In this document: positions 1-5,436 of the stretch, piece by piece
How positions within the stretch are numbered: the first letter of the stretch is position 1
How the letters are laid out: the number at the start of each line of letters is the position of its first letter
Assembly: GCA_024697655.1 (NCBI GenBank)
Contig: JAILFI010000169.1
Location: 1 to 6,071, forward strand
Source of the DNA: Clostridiales bacterium
Lineage (GTDB): Bacteria > Bacillota_A > Clostridia > Peptostreptococcales > Anaerovoracaceae
Direction of reading: 5' to 3'
Length of the DNA stretch: 6,071 nucleotides
Notes under the pieces: generated by a model
The model's database searches: none
What the model saw: only the letters and a program-made list of their open reading frames with translations
What the model was told of the DNA's origin: nothing
Program-made: the position numbers and the translations under genes

Positions 1-690
1 GACGTCTACCGCGGGCATTTCATGTACTGGCACATCGGCGAGATCGAGGGCTACGGCACGATGCAGTTCGTGCTGCCAAGAGAGCGCCTCGGCATCGTTC
101 TGTTCAACAACATCCAGAAACCGGACGTGCTGATCGAGATGTCCTGCGCGTATGAGATCATCGACAACGTACTGGGGCTGCCTAAGGAAGACTGGTCCGC
201 GCGCATCTTTGCGGAACGCAACAACTACGGCCATATGCTGGAGGACTGGCGCTGCGACCTCATGGGAGAATCGCCCCGCGTGGAGGGCACGCATCCGTCG
301 CATGATCTGGACGCGTACTGCGGGAAGTACTTCGAGCCCGGGCACGGGTATATCGAGATCTTCAAGGCGGACGGCGAAGTCGGCGCAGTGGATGCGAGCG
401 GCAAAGCGGCTGTGGATGGCGAAACTGCTGCAAACTGCGATTCCTGCACAGGCGGCGATACCTGCACAGGCGGCGATACCTGCACGCTTGCCATGAAATA
501 CCGCGGCGTCATCCAGGAGATGGAGCACTACCACTACGACGTCTTCCAGGTCAACCACGTCAAGCAGGATACGCTGCTCTACACCTGCCCGCTCGAGTTC
601 TTTACTTCGGCGGACGACGGCAGCATTGACAGATGCGCGTTCCGTCTGTATAGTCAGGTAGACCCGATCCTGTTCAGGCGGGTCGATTGA
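1..690 (+). CDS. Serine hydrolase, beta-lactamase-related, with DUF3471-like C-terminus (3' part only)
   Basis: The reading frame is open from base 1 (first codon GAC) to the TGA at 688-690, so the gene starts upstream of the window and only its last 229 codons are seen. The opening residues (YRGHFMYWHIGEIEGYG, then LPRERLGIVLFNN) match the end of the transpeptidase/class C beta-lactamase fold, where a His-x-Gly triad (here HIG, usually HGG) takes the place of the KTG box. The Ser-x-x-Lys nucleophile motif would lie upstream and cannot be checked. The rest resembles DUF3471: a LDAYCGKYFEPGHGYIEIF strand region and a later HYHYDVFQV strand. Between them sits a roughly 35-residue low-complexity insert ending in 6-residue repeats of the form (S/T)CTGGD. 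Such proteins are usually peptidase- or esterase-like enzymes, often exported; the substrate is unknown. Family assignment is good, specific function is not. Confidence 0.75.
   Translation, partial: DVYRGHFMYWHIGEIEGYGTMQFVLPRERLGIVLFNNIQKPDVLIEMSCAYEIIDNVLGLPKEDWSARIFAERNNYGHMLEDWRCDLMGESPRVEGTHPSHDLDAYCGKYFEPGHGYIEIFKADGEVGAVDASGKAAVDGETAANCDSCTGGDTCTGGDTCTLAMKYRGVIQEMEHYHYDVFQVNHVKQDTLLYTCPLEFFTSADDGSIDRCAFRLYSQVDPILFRRVD
443..485 (+). repeat. 18-bp in-frame tandem repeat in the serine hydrolase
   Basis: The unit CCTGCACAGGCGGCGATA occurs at 443-460 and 461-478 without any mismatch, followed by a partial third copy (CCTGCAC, 479-485). It encodes (S/T)CTGGD twice plus TCT, giving three closely spaced Cys residues in a predicted loop of the DUF3471-like region. 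The period is a multiple of three, so copy-number change would keep the frame. Confidence 0.9.
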
Positions 691-715
691 GGGAACGGCT
701 GTTGCAACTCTGTAG

Positions 716-967
716 GCAGCGCGGCGGAGTTATTCCAGAATCGCGAAAAACGGCGATGACGGAATAATAGTTAGAGCTGCAGCGCGGCGGAGTTATTCCA
801 GAATCGCGAAAAACGGCGATGACGGAATAATAGTTAGAGCTGCAGCGCGGCGGAGTTATTCCAGAATCGCAAAAAGCGATGATGACGGAATAATAGTTAA
901 AGTTGCAGCGCGGCGAAGTTATTCCAGAATCGCAAAAAACGGCGAAAGCGGTATAACAATCAAAGTG
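716..967. repeat. Array of four 63-bp hairpin-forming tandem repeats
   Basis: Four 63-bp units begin with GCAGCGCGGCG at 716, 779, 842 and 905. Units 1 and 2 are identical. Unit 3 differs from them at 6 positions, all transitions. Unit 4 (905-967) is the most diverged, with about a dozen changes. Each unit holds nested inverted repeats: an outer arm TTATTCC pairing with GGAATAA (730-736 with 761-767 in unit 1; one mismatch in unit 4) and an inner arm ATCGC pairing with GCGAT (740-744 with 753-757; reduced to TCGC/GCGA in unit 4) around an A-rich loop. The array fills most of the 316-bp gap between the serine hydrolase and the amidohydrolase. No T-run follows any hairpin, so they are not classical terminators. 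In unit 4 the changes create TATAAC (952-957), a weak -10-like sequence without a convincing -35. Function is unknown; it could be a REP/MITE-like element, a structured leader RNA or a passive minisatellite. Confidence 0.92.
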
Positions 968-1006
968 ATGGTGGCAGCAGAACCGACGACGTAAAAAGGA
1001 AAGCGA

Positions 1007-2743
1007 ATGAAAACAGTACTTACAAACGGCAAGATTTATATTGAAAGGGGCGCCTTCTGCGAGGCGCTCCTTATTGAAGACGGCATCATCCGCATGACGG
1101 GCACGAATGAAGAGGTGCTGGCGGGTGCGGGGTGTGATTCCGCGGCGGGTGCGGGGCGTGATTCCGCGGTGGCAGAGGGCGATTCCGCGGCGGACGAAGC
1201 GCCGGCGGTCATCGACTGCGCGGGCAAAACCGTCGTCCCCGGCTTTAACGACACGCACATGCACCTGCTGCAGTTCAGCGAATTCATCGCGGGCGTGAGG
1301 ACAGAGGACGCGACGTCCATCGACATGCTCGTGGAGCGGTGCAAAGACTTCATGGCGGAGCACCAGGACCGCGTGGCGCATGGTATGCACGCGATGGGTT
1401 GGAACCAGGACCTGTTCACGGACGAAAAGCGCATGCCAAACCGGCATGACCTCGACCGCATTTCCCTGGAGATCCCGATCGTGCTGGAGCGCGTCTGCGG
1501 GCATATCGCCAGCGCCAATACAAAGGCGATCGACCTGTTCCTCGCACAGAACGGCGGCACGGTGCCGGTCATCGAAGACGGTGAGATCGAACTGGACGAT
1601 GCAGGGTATCCGACAGGCATTTTCAAGGAACTCGCGGTCAATGTCATCGCCGACACGATCCCCAAGTACACGCCGGAGGAATGGCATGATCTCGTGCTCG
1701 AGGGCATGCAGTACGCGGCGCGGCACGGCTACACCAGCCTGCAGTCCAACGACATCGGGTTTTCGGGACTCCGTGAAGAGGACGTGTTCCGCATTCTGAA
1801 GGATGTGCGGGACAGCGGCAGGATGGCAGTCCGCTACCGGCATCAGAGCGCGTACTTCACGCTGGCGTCGTTCGAGGAATCGCTCAAAAACGGCGAATAC
1901 GCCGCGGCGGATGAAGAATACGATGCGGACGGCAGTGCAGCTCCCGGCAGGGATGAGATGCCGGCAGGACCGATGCTCACACTGGGGCCGCTCAAACTGT
2001 TCGCAGACGGCAGCCTCGGCGCCAGAACGGCGCTTCTCGGGCAGGATTACGCGGACGAGCCGGGCAACCACGGTCTCGTCTGGACCCCGCTGGAGGACCT
2101 CCACGCATACGCGCAGTTGGCCGGCCGGTACGGTGTCCAGATCATTACACACGCGATCGGCGACCAGGCTGTACGCAACATTCTGGACGTGTATGAGGCG
2201 GCGGACCCGACGGGGACCAATCCGAACCGCAACGTTATCAACCACTGCCAGATCACAGACCGGGAATGCCTTGACCGGATCCGCGACGGGCACATCCTGA
2301 CGGCTGTGCAGCCGATCTTCCTGGAGTACGACATCCATATGGCGGAAGACCGCGTCGGGCCGGAACTGGCATCGACCTCCTACGCATTCGGAACGCTGGT
2401 CCGGGAAGGTGTGCACCAGTCCTTCGGGACGGATGCGCCGGTCGAAGACCTCGCACCGCTGCCCAACATCTACACAGCGGTCACGCGCAAGGATCTCAAC
2501 TGCGAACCGCAAGAGGGCTGGTATCCGGACGAGTGCATGGATATCTACGACGCGGTGGACTGCGCGACCATCGAAGGCGCGTACATGGAGTTCGCCGAGG
2601 ATGTGAAGGGGCGTCTTATGCCCGGCTATCTGGCGGATCTGGTGATCCTGGATAAAGACATTTTCACCTGTCCGGCGGACGAGATCAAAGACGCGGCGCC
2701 GGTGCTGACCATGGTCGGCGGCAAGGTCGTGCATCAGCGGTAA
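1007..2743 (+). CDS. YtcJ-like metal-dependent amidohydrolase (amidohydrolase family 3)
   Basis: This 578-residue protein is a member of the amidohydrolase superfamily close to Bacillus YtcJ and N-substituted formamide deformylase, cytoplasmic enzymes that hydrolyse amide or related C-N bonds with bound metal. Visible signatures, in order: the N-terminal beta-sandwich strands (KTVLTNGKIYI, then VIDCAGKTVVPGFND); the metal-binding HMH at residues 84-86; LKLFADGSLGARTA with Lys330 and Asp334; THAIGDQAVR with His382; INHCQ with His413; and GTDAPVEDL with Asp476. The C-terminal sandwich closes with GYLADLVILDKDIF. The start has AAGGAAAG a few bases upstream. The chain is somewhat longer than usual (about 530-550), explained by an Ala/Gly/Asp-rich repeat near residues 39-63 and an acidic insert near 297-317; neither touches the metal ligands. 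The substrate cannot be told. A 63-bp repeat array lies just upstream and an intrinsic terminator downstream, so it is probably monocistronic. Confidence 0.93.
   Translation: MKTVLTNGKIYIERGAFCEALLIEDGIIRMTGTNEEVLAGAGCDSAAGAGRDSAVAEGDSAADEAPAVIDCAGKTVVPGFNDTHMHLLQFSEFIAGVRTEDATSIDMLVERCKDFMAEHQDRVAHGMHAMGWNQDLFTDEKRMPNRHDLDRISLEIPIVLERVCGHIASANTKAIDLFLAQNGGTVPVIEDGEIELDDAGYPTGIFKELAVNVIADTIPKYTPEEWHDLVLEGMQYAARHGYTSLQSNDIGFSGLREEDVFRILKDVRDSGRMAVRYRHQSAYFTLASFEESLKNGEYAAADEEYDADGSAAPGRDEMPAGPMLTLGPLKLFADGSLGARTALLGQDYADEPGNHGLVWTPLEDLHAYAQLAGRYGVQIITHAIGDQAVRNILDVYEAADPTGTNPNRNVINHCQITDRECLDRIRDGHILTAVQPIFLEYDIHMAEDRVGPELASTSYAFGTLVREGVHQSFGTDAPVEDLAPLPNIYTAVTRKDLNCEPQEGWYPDECMDIYDAVDCATIEGAYMEFAEDVKGRLMPGYLADLVILDKDIFTCPADEIKDAAPVLTMVGGKVVHQR
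1121..1189 (+). repeat. 24-bp in-frame tandem repeat in the amidohydrolase N-terminus
   Basis: Two 24-bp units (1121-1144 and 1145-1168) differ at one base, and a shortened 21-bp relative follows (1169-1189). Each ends in GATTCCGCG. They encode AGAGCDSA, AGAGRDSA and VAEGDSA. The repeat sits between two strands of the N-terminal beta-sandwich, a surface turn in relatives, so it probably forms a flexible loop. All units keep the frame. Confidence 0.9.
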
Positions 2744-2792
2744 AGCGCCGGCAGGAATGTCCGATGAGCGATTCAGTAAAATGAAAAATAAG

Positions 2793-2824
2793 CCGCACCG
2801 GGTGATGCACCGGTGCGGTTTCTT
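2793..2824 (+). terminator. Intrinsic terminator of the amidohydrolase gene
   Basis: A 9-bp perfect GC-rich stem, CCGCACCGG (2793-2801) pairing with CCGGTGCGG (2810-2818), has an 8-base loop and is followed by TTTCTT (2819-2824). An inner GGTG/CACC pairing is also possible. It lies 50 bp past the amidohydrolase stop codon. The T-run is short and interrupted, so termination may be incomplete. Confidence 0.75.
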
Positions 2825-2832
2825 GATATAAT
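2824..2832 (+). promoter_or_regulatory. Extended -10 promoter for the mscS-nitroreductase unit
   Basis: TGATATAAT fits the extended -10 pattern TGnTATAAT, with the hexamer at 2827-2832. The expected -35 position falls inside the preceding terminator hairpin and shows no good TTGACA match. Transcription would start near 2839, leaving a leader of about 43 nt before the mscS start at 2882. The promoter directly abuts the T-run of the upstream terminator. Confidence 0.55.
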
Positions 2833-2881
2833 GTAAATGTCAGATAATGTGCATAACGGCATCAGCCGGGGAGGATATGAT

Positions 2882-3685
2882 ATGGAAGCATTTTGGGACA
2901 AAGTCATAGAGATCTGTACGCAGGCAGGCGGCAAGATCATCCTTGCGATCCTGATCTTCATCGTTGGTAAGATCATCATCAAGAAACTGCTCAAACTCAT
3001 CACGAAAGTGAAGGGCTACGCCAAAATGGATGCCACAGTCCAGTCGTTCTTCCTCAACTTTGCGAAGATCGCGCTGTATGTCGTGCTGGTCGTTTCGATC
3101 ATTTCCGTACTCGGCGTACCGATGGCCTCTGTTATCACCGTGCTCGCCAGCTGCGGCGTGGCGGTCGGTCTGGCGCTGCAGGGCGCGCTTGCGAATATCG
3201 CGGGCGGCATCATGCTGCTGATCTTCCGTCCGTTCAACGTCGGCGATTACATTTCCGCGGCGGGGGAAGAGGGCACCGTCAAGAACATTTCGTTGTTCTA
3301 CACGGTCATCAATACAGTCGACAACAAGGAGATCACCATCCCGAACGGCGCACTCATGAATGCGAACGTCAGCAACTTCTCCTCCGAGGAGAAACGCCGT
3401 GTCGATCTGTCTTTCAACATCAGCGGCAGTGAGGATATCAACAAAGTCCAGGAGACCATCCTCGGCGTCATCGAGGGCTGTGAGAAAGCGCTCAACGATC
3501 CGGCTCCGTTCGTGGCGCCGGTCGGACCAGTCCCCGGCGGTCTGGAATACACCGTCCGCGTATGGGTCAATTCGCCGGATTACTGGGATGTGCATTTTGA
3601 CCTGATGAAACGCATCCCGACCGCGATCGGTGCGGCGGGCTTCAGCGGTCCGGCACCGGCGACGAAAGTGGTCATGGATAAATAG
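2882..3685 (+). CDS. mscS: Small-conductance mechanosensitive channel, MscS family
   Basis: This 267-residue integral membrane protein belongs to the MscS family, channels that open under membrane tension and release solutes during osmotic downshock. Three hydrophobic segments are visible: about residues 15-40 (KIILAILIFIVGKIIIKK), 55-80 (FAKIALYVVLVVSIISVLGV) and 84-118. The last carries the hallmark pore helix GVAVGLALQGALANIAGGIM followed by FRPFNVGDYI. The beta domain then shows GTVKNISLFYTVINTVDNK and IPNGALMNANVSNFS, and the C-terminal domain has YTVRVWVNS, all closely paralleling E. coli MscS. Length is near that of MscS (286). I place the start at 2882 because GGGGAGG lies 7 bases upstream. 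An in-frame ATG at 2837 would add 15 residues but has no ribosome binding site and lies at the predicted transcription start. The extreme C-terminus (GFSGPAPATK) departs from the usual FPxP pattern. Confidence 0.95.
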   Translation: MEAFWDKVIEICTQAGGKIILAILIFIVGKIIIKKLLKLITKVKGYAKMDATVQSFFLNFAKIALYVVLVVSIISVLGVPMASVITVLASCGVAVGLALQGALANIAGGIMLLIFRPFNVGDYISAAGEEGTVKNISLFYTVINTVDNKEITIPNGALMNANVSNFSSEEKRRVDLSFNISGSEDINKVQETILGVIEGCEKALNDPAPFVAPVGPVPGGLEYTVRVWVNSPDYWDVHFDLMKRIPTAIGAAGFSGPAPATKVVMDK

Positions 3686-3734
3686 CCGCAGCAGGAGCGG
3701 TGAATGAGAATAGAGTAAGAAGGAGAGTGATCCC

Positions 3735-4271
3735 ATGAACGAAATCATCGAATCGATGATCGAACGGAGAAGTGTCCGCAAATTCAAGTCTGACAAAGTG
3801 CCGCGTGATCTGATCGAACAGATCGTCGAAGCCGGCCTCTACGCGCCGAGCGGTATGGGCGGCCAGCCGACCATCATTCTGGTCATCACCAATCAGGAGA
3901 TGAAGCGCCGGCTCGCGGAAGCCAATCGCAAGATCGGCGGTTGGGGCGAGGACTATGATCCGTTCTACGGCGGGCGTGTCGTACTCGTCGTGCTGGCGGA
4001 CAAGTCGCATCCGACCTGGCAGTATGACGGTCCGCTGGTCATGGAGAACATGATGCTGGCGGCGAACGCGCTGGGCCTTGGCAGCATCTGGATCCACCGT
4101 GCGAAGGAAGAGTTCGAGCAGGACGAATGGAAAGCGCTGCTCGCGGATCTCGGCGCGGAAGGGGACTACGAAGGCATCGGCCACTGCGTCATCGGGTACG
4201 ATGCGTATCCGGACGGGGAATACCCCGAGGCGGCGCCGCGCAAAGCAGGCCGCGTGTTCTGGGTGGAATAG
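3735..4271 (+). CDS. Nitroreductase family protein (FMN-dependent)
   Basis: This 178-residue protein is a compact member of the nitroreductase family, soluble flavoenzymes that use FMN and NAD(P)H to reduce nitro groups, quinones or similar acceptors. The N-terminus shows the FMN-phosphate motif RRSVRKF (residues 11-17) and the APSGMGGQP segment (37-45), where most relatives have Asn at the second Gly after Met. A hydrophobic DGPLVMENMMLAANALGLGSIWIHRA segment forms the dimer and flavin-contact helix, and GHCVIGYDAYP closes the fold. The start at 3735 is supported by AAGGAGAG at the usual distance. It begins 49 bp after mscS with no terminator between them, so the two are probably co-transcribed, although they have no obvious shared function. 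The substrate is unknown. Confidence 0.92.
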   Translation: MNEIIESMIERRSVRKFKSDKVPRDLIEQIVEAGLYAPSGMGGQPTIILVITNQEMKRRLAEANRKIGGWGEDYDPFYGGRVVLVVLADKSHPTWQYDGPLVMENMMLAANALGLGSIWIHRAKEEFEQDEWKALLADLGAEGDYEGIGHCVIGYDAYPDGEYPEAAPRKAGRVFWVE

Positions 4272-4325
4272 CCGGCAGCGCCGGTACGGTGCAGCAGGTA
4301 CGCGCAGAATAATAAACATGATAAA

Positions 4326-4359
4326 AATGACGGGAGAGGCGAATGCCTCTCCCGTCATT
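4326..4359. terminator. Bidirectional intrinsic terminator between the convergent nitroreductase and marR genes
   Basis: A perfect 15-bp inverted repeat, AATGACGGGAGAGGC (4326-4340) and its complement (4345-4359), encloses the loop GAAT. Read on the minus strand, the hairpin is followed by TTTAT after its own T-rich arm end, a good terminator for marR, which stops at 4424. On the + strand the hairpin is followed only by GTGTGTT, so it would be a weaker stop for the nitroreductase transcript. Confidence 0.85.
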
Positions 4360-4423
4360 GTGTGTTCAGGAGTTGTGTCAGTCTACGGAGGACGCACACA
4401 ACGGAAGGCCGGTGTGGGTGGGA

Positions 4424-5119
4424 CTACTCGGCTGCGGATTCATAGGCTGCGGCCAGCTTGTCCAGCAGAGCGAGTAGCTGCTCTTTCTCTTCGTCCGTCA
4501 GGGCGGCAAAGAGGGCGGCAAACCGTTCTTTGCGCTCGTCCTCGAGTTCGTACGCGCGGGCTCTGCCTTTTTCGGTGAGGTAGATCCTCGTCGCACGGCC
4601 GTCGTCCGGATCGGGGCGGCGGTCGATGTAGCCGGTCTGTTCCAGTTTGTCGATGAACTCGGAGGTCGAGGACGGGCCGATGTGCATCTGCTCGGAGATG
4701 GCTTTCTGACGGAGTCCGTCTTCATGTTCGAGAAGGATGCCCAGGATGCGCTCTCTGGAGAGCATGCGCATCGTTCTCATGCGGGCGCGGTGGCCGAGAC
4801 CGTGCGGGCCGTGCTCACCGTGCGGACCGCCGCAGGGACCGTGACCGTGGGGGTCATGCCCGGGACCGCCGCAGGGACCGTGACCGTGGGGGCCATGCCC
4901 GGGACCGCCGCAGGGGCCGTGTCCGTGCTGTCCGTGACCGTTCGGGCCGTGGCAGCCGTGCGGGCCTTTCCATTCAGGACCGCCCTGCGGGTGGAGCATC
5001 ATTCTCATCTGTCTGGGCGCCTTCATGAGGCGTTCAAATAATCTTTCATCGATCGTTTTATTCATATTCAACTTCCTTTCTTTCATTTCTTCCAATTCAT
5101 TCTCTGTGATTCGTCCCAT
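4424..5119 (-). CDS. MarR-family transcriptional regulator with His/Gly/Cys-rich N-terminal repeats
   Basis: This protein of up to 231 residues is a winged-helix DNA-binding repressor of the MarR type, expected to act as a dimer. The wHTH is clear from about residue 111: SRERILGILLEHEDGLRQKA, then the recognition region IGPSSTSEFIDKLEQTGYID, the wing RRPDPDDGRATRIYLTEKG and a C-terminal dimerisation helix rich in Glu and Leu. Residues 43-110 are unusual: 16 His and 4 Cys in a Gly/Pro-rich stretch, with a 13-residue period (Cys at 70, 83, 96). Two starts are possible. The ATG at 5119 has AAGGA only 4 bases away. The ATG at 5065 (MNKTIDERLF) has AAGGAAG at better spacing and would give 213 residues; relatives I recall begin near there. 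The longer form is listed because it is open and has its own binding site. The gene is divergent from the DUF1858 gene and sits behind a strong promoter flanked by putative operators. Confidence 0.92.
   Translation of the reverse strand: MGRITENELEEMKERKLNMNKTIDERLFERLMKAPRQMRMMLHPQGGPEWKGPHGCHGPNGHGQHGHGPCGGPGHGPHGHGPCGGPGHDPHGHGPCGGPHGEHGPHGLGHRARMRTMRMLSRERILGILLEHEDGLRQKAISEQMHIGPSSTSEFIDKLEQTGYIDRRPDPDDGRATRIYLTEKGRARAYELEDERKERFAALFAALTDEEKEQLLALLDKLAAAYESAAE
4826..4935 (-). repeat. 39-bp in-frame tandem repeat in marR
   Basis: Two 39-bp units (4826-4864 and 4865-4903, + strand coordinates) differ at one base, and a partial, more diverged third copy runs from 4904 to about 4935. On the coding strand they encode the 13-residue unit built on GHGPCGGPGH(G/D)PH. 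The repeat lies wholly in the linker-like segment before the wHTH, so copy number can vary without changing the DNA-binding fold. Confidence 0.9.
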
Positions 5120-5138
5120 ACATTCCTTCTTTCGTTTT

Positions 5139-5168
5139 GCCGGCCTTCGGAGCAGGCCGGCGGTTTTT
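5139..5168 (+). terminator. Terminator-like hairpin in the marR leader, oriented on the + strand
   Basis: GCCGGCC (5139-5145) pairs perfectly with GGCCGGC (5155-5161) around a 9-base loop, and GG plus TTTTT follows on the + strand (5162-5168). This looks like an intrinsic terminator for + strand transcription, which here would be antisense to marR. On the minus strand the same hairpin lies in the marR leader, about 20 bases before the 5119 start, with no T-run. Confidence 0.5.
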
Positions 5169-5246
5169 ATATCAGATCATTCCATGAGTTGAGATAGTTA
5201 GGGGTTTTGTTGTTCCGTTTGTACATTTTGAAATAGTTGTTGCTGC

Positions 5247-5266
5247 ATTATGCGATTCCGCATAAT
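5247..5266. repeat. Perfect 8-bp inverted repeat in the marR leader
   Basis: ATTATGCG (5247-5254) and CGCATAAT (5259-5266) form a perfect stem around the tetraloop ATTC. It lies directly next to the proximal operator copy and within the first 35 nt of the predicted marR transcript. It may be a second protein-binding site or an mRNA-stabilising 5' hairpin; the sequence does not decide. Confidence 0.6.
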
Positions 5267-5278
5267 TAGTTCGGTACC
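5267..5278. promoter_or_regulatory. Putative MarR operator, promoter-proximal copy
   Basis: TAGTTCGGTACC is the first of two identical 12-mers in the divergent region. The core CGGTACCG (5272-5279) is a perfect palindrome, and the AT-rich arms AATTA and TAATT extend it imperfectly to about 5263-5284. It overlaps the predicted marR transcription start near 5280, where binding would block initiation. Assignment to the adjacent MarR is inferred from position and symmetry. Confidence 0.6.
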
Positions 5279-5286
5279 GTAATTAA

Positions 5287-5314
5287 ATTATAGCAAGGCG
5301 ATTCCACGTGTCAA
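5287..5314 (-). promoter_or_regulatory. Promoter of the marR gene
   Basis: On the minus strand a perfect TTGACA (-35, 5314-5309) and a perfect TATAAT (-10, 5292-5287) are separated by 16 bp. Transcription would start near 5280, giving a leader of roughly 160-215 nt depending on the marR start. The element is bracketed by the two TAGTTCGGTACC copies. Confidence 0.8.
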
Positions 5315-5326
5315 TAGTTCGGTACC
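5315..5326. promoter_or_regulatory. Putative MarR operator, distal copy
   Basis: The second exact copy of TAGTTCGGTACC begins at the base next to the marR -35 hexamer, with its centre 48 bp from that of the proximal copy. Its right arm (AAAATATT) is less symmetric than that of the first site. It lies about 67-78 bp upstream of the start predicted for the DUF1858 gene, so an effect on that promoter is possible but less likely. Confidence 0.55.
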
Positions 5327-5377
5327 AAAATATTTTTGCAAATTTCTCGAACATGCAAAGACGGGGACGGGAGAGGG

Positions 5378-5386
5378 TGGTATAAT
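5378..5386 (+). promoter_or_regulatory. Extended -10 promoter for the DUF1858 gene
   Basis: TGGTATAAT matches TGnTATAAT, with the hexamer at 5381-5386. At 17-bp spacing the -35 position reads AAGACG, a poor match, as is common with extended -10 promoters. Transcription would begin near 5393, about 44 nt before the start codon at 5437. Confidence 0.6.
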
Positions 5387-5436
5387 CAGGGTAAGCAGGC
5401 GGCAGGCTGGCCGCACATGCAAGAGGAGGAAAACCG

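Noticed and set aside
716..967. CRISPR array
   Set aside because: The units are directly adjacent and near-identical over the full 63 bp, with no variable spacers and no cas genes nearby.
716..967. Integron attC cassette array
   Set aside because: The hairpins and GTTAGAG-like ends look similar at first, but the paired RYYYAAC/GTTRRRY core sites are missing, no cassettes lie between units and no integrase is present.
674..2734. Very long minus-strand open frame (686 codons) covering the amidohydrolase and the 63-bp array
   Set aside because: It lies antisense to a gene with clear catalytic motifs, has no family resemblance and is rich in Arg, Val, His and Cys as expected from reading a GC-rich gene backwards. 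The array keeps it open because 63 is a multiple of three, which gives an artificial 21-residue repeat.
2840..3796. Minus-strand open frame opposite mscS
   Set aside because: It is the complement of a well-recognised MscS gene, with Asp/Arg/His-rich shadow composition and no domain.
4272..4284. Small hairpin CCGGC-AGC-GCCGG just after the nitroreductase stop
   Set aside because: The stem is only 5 bp with no T-run; the stronger hairpin at 4326-4359 is the better terminator.
3672..4358. Minus-strand open frame opposite the nitroreductase
   Set aside because: It overlaps almost the whole nitroreductase gene and runs across the 4326-4359 terminator hairpin; no recognisable domain.
4682..5041. 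Plus-strand open frame opposite marR with Val/Thr/Ala repeats
   Set aside because: Its repeats are only the antisense reading of the 39-bp marR repeat, and there is no convincing ribosome binding site or family.
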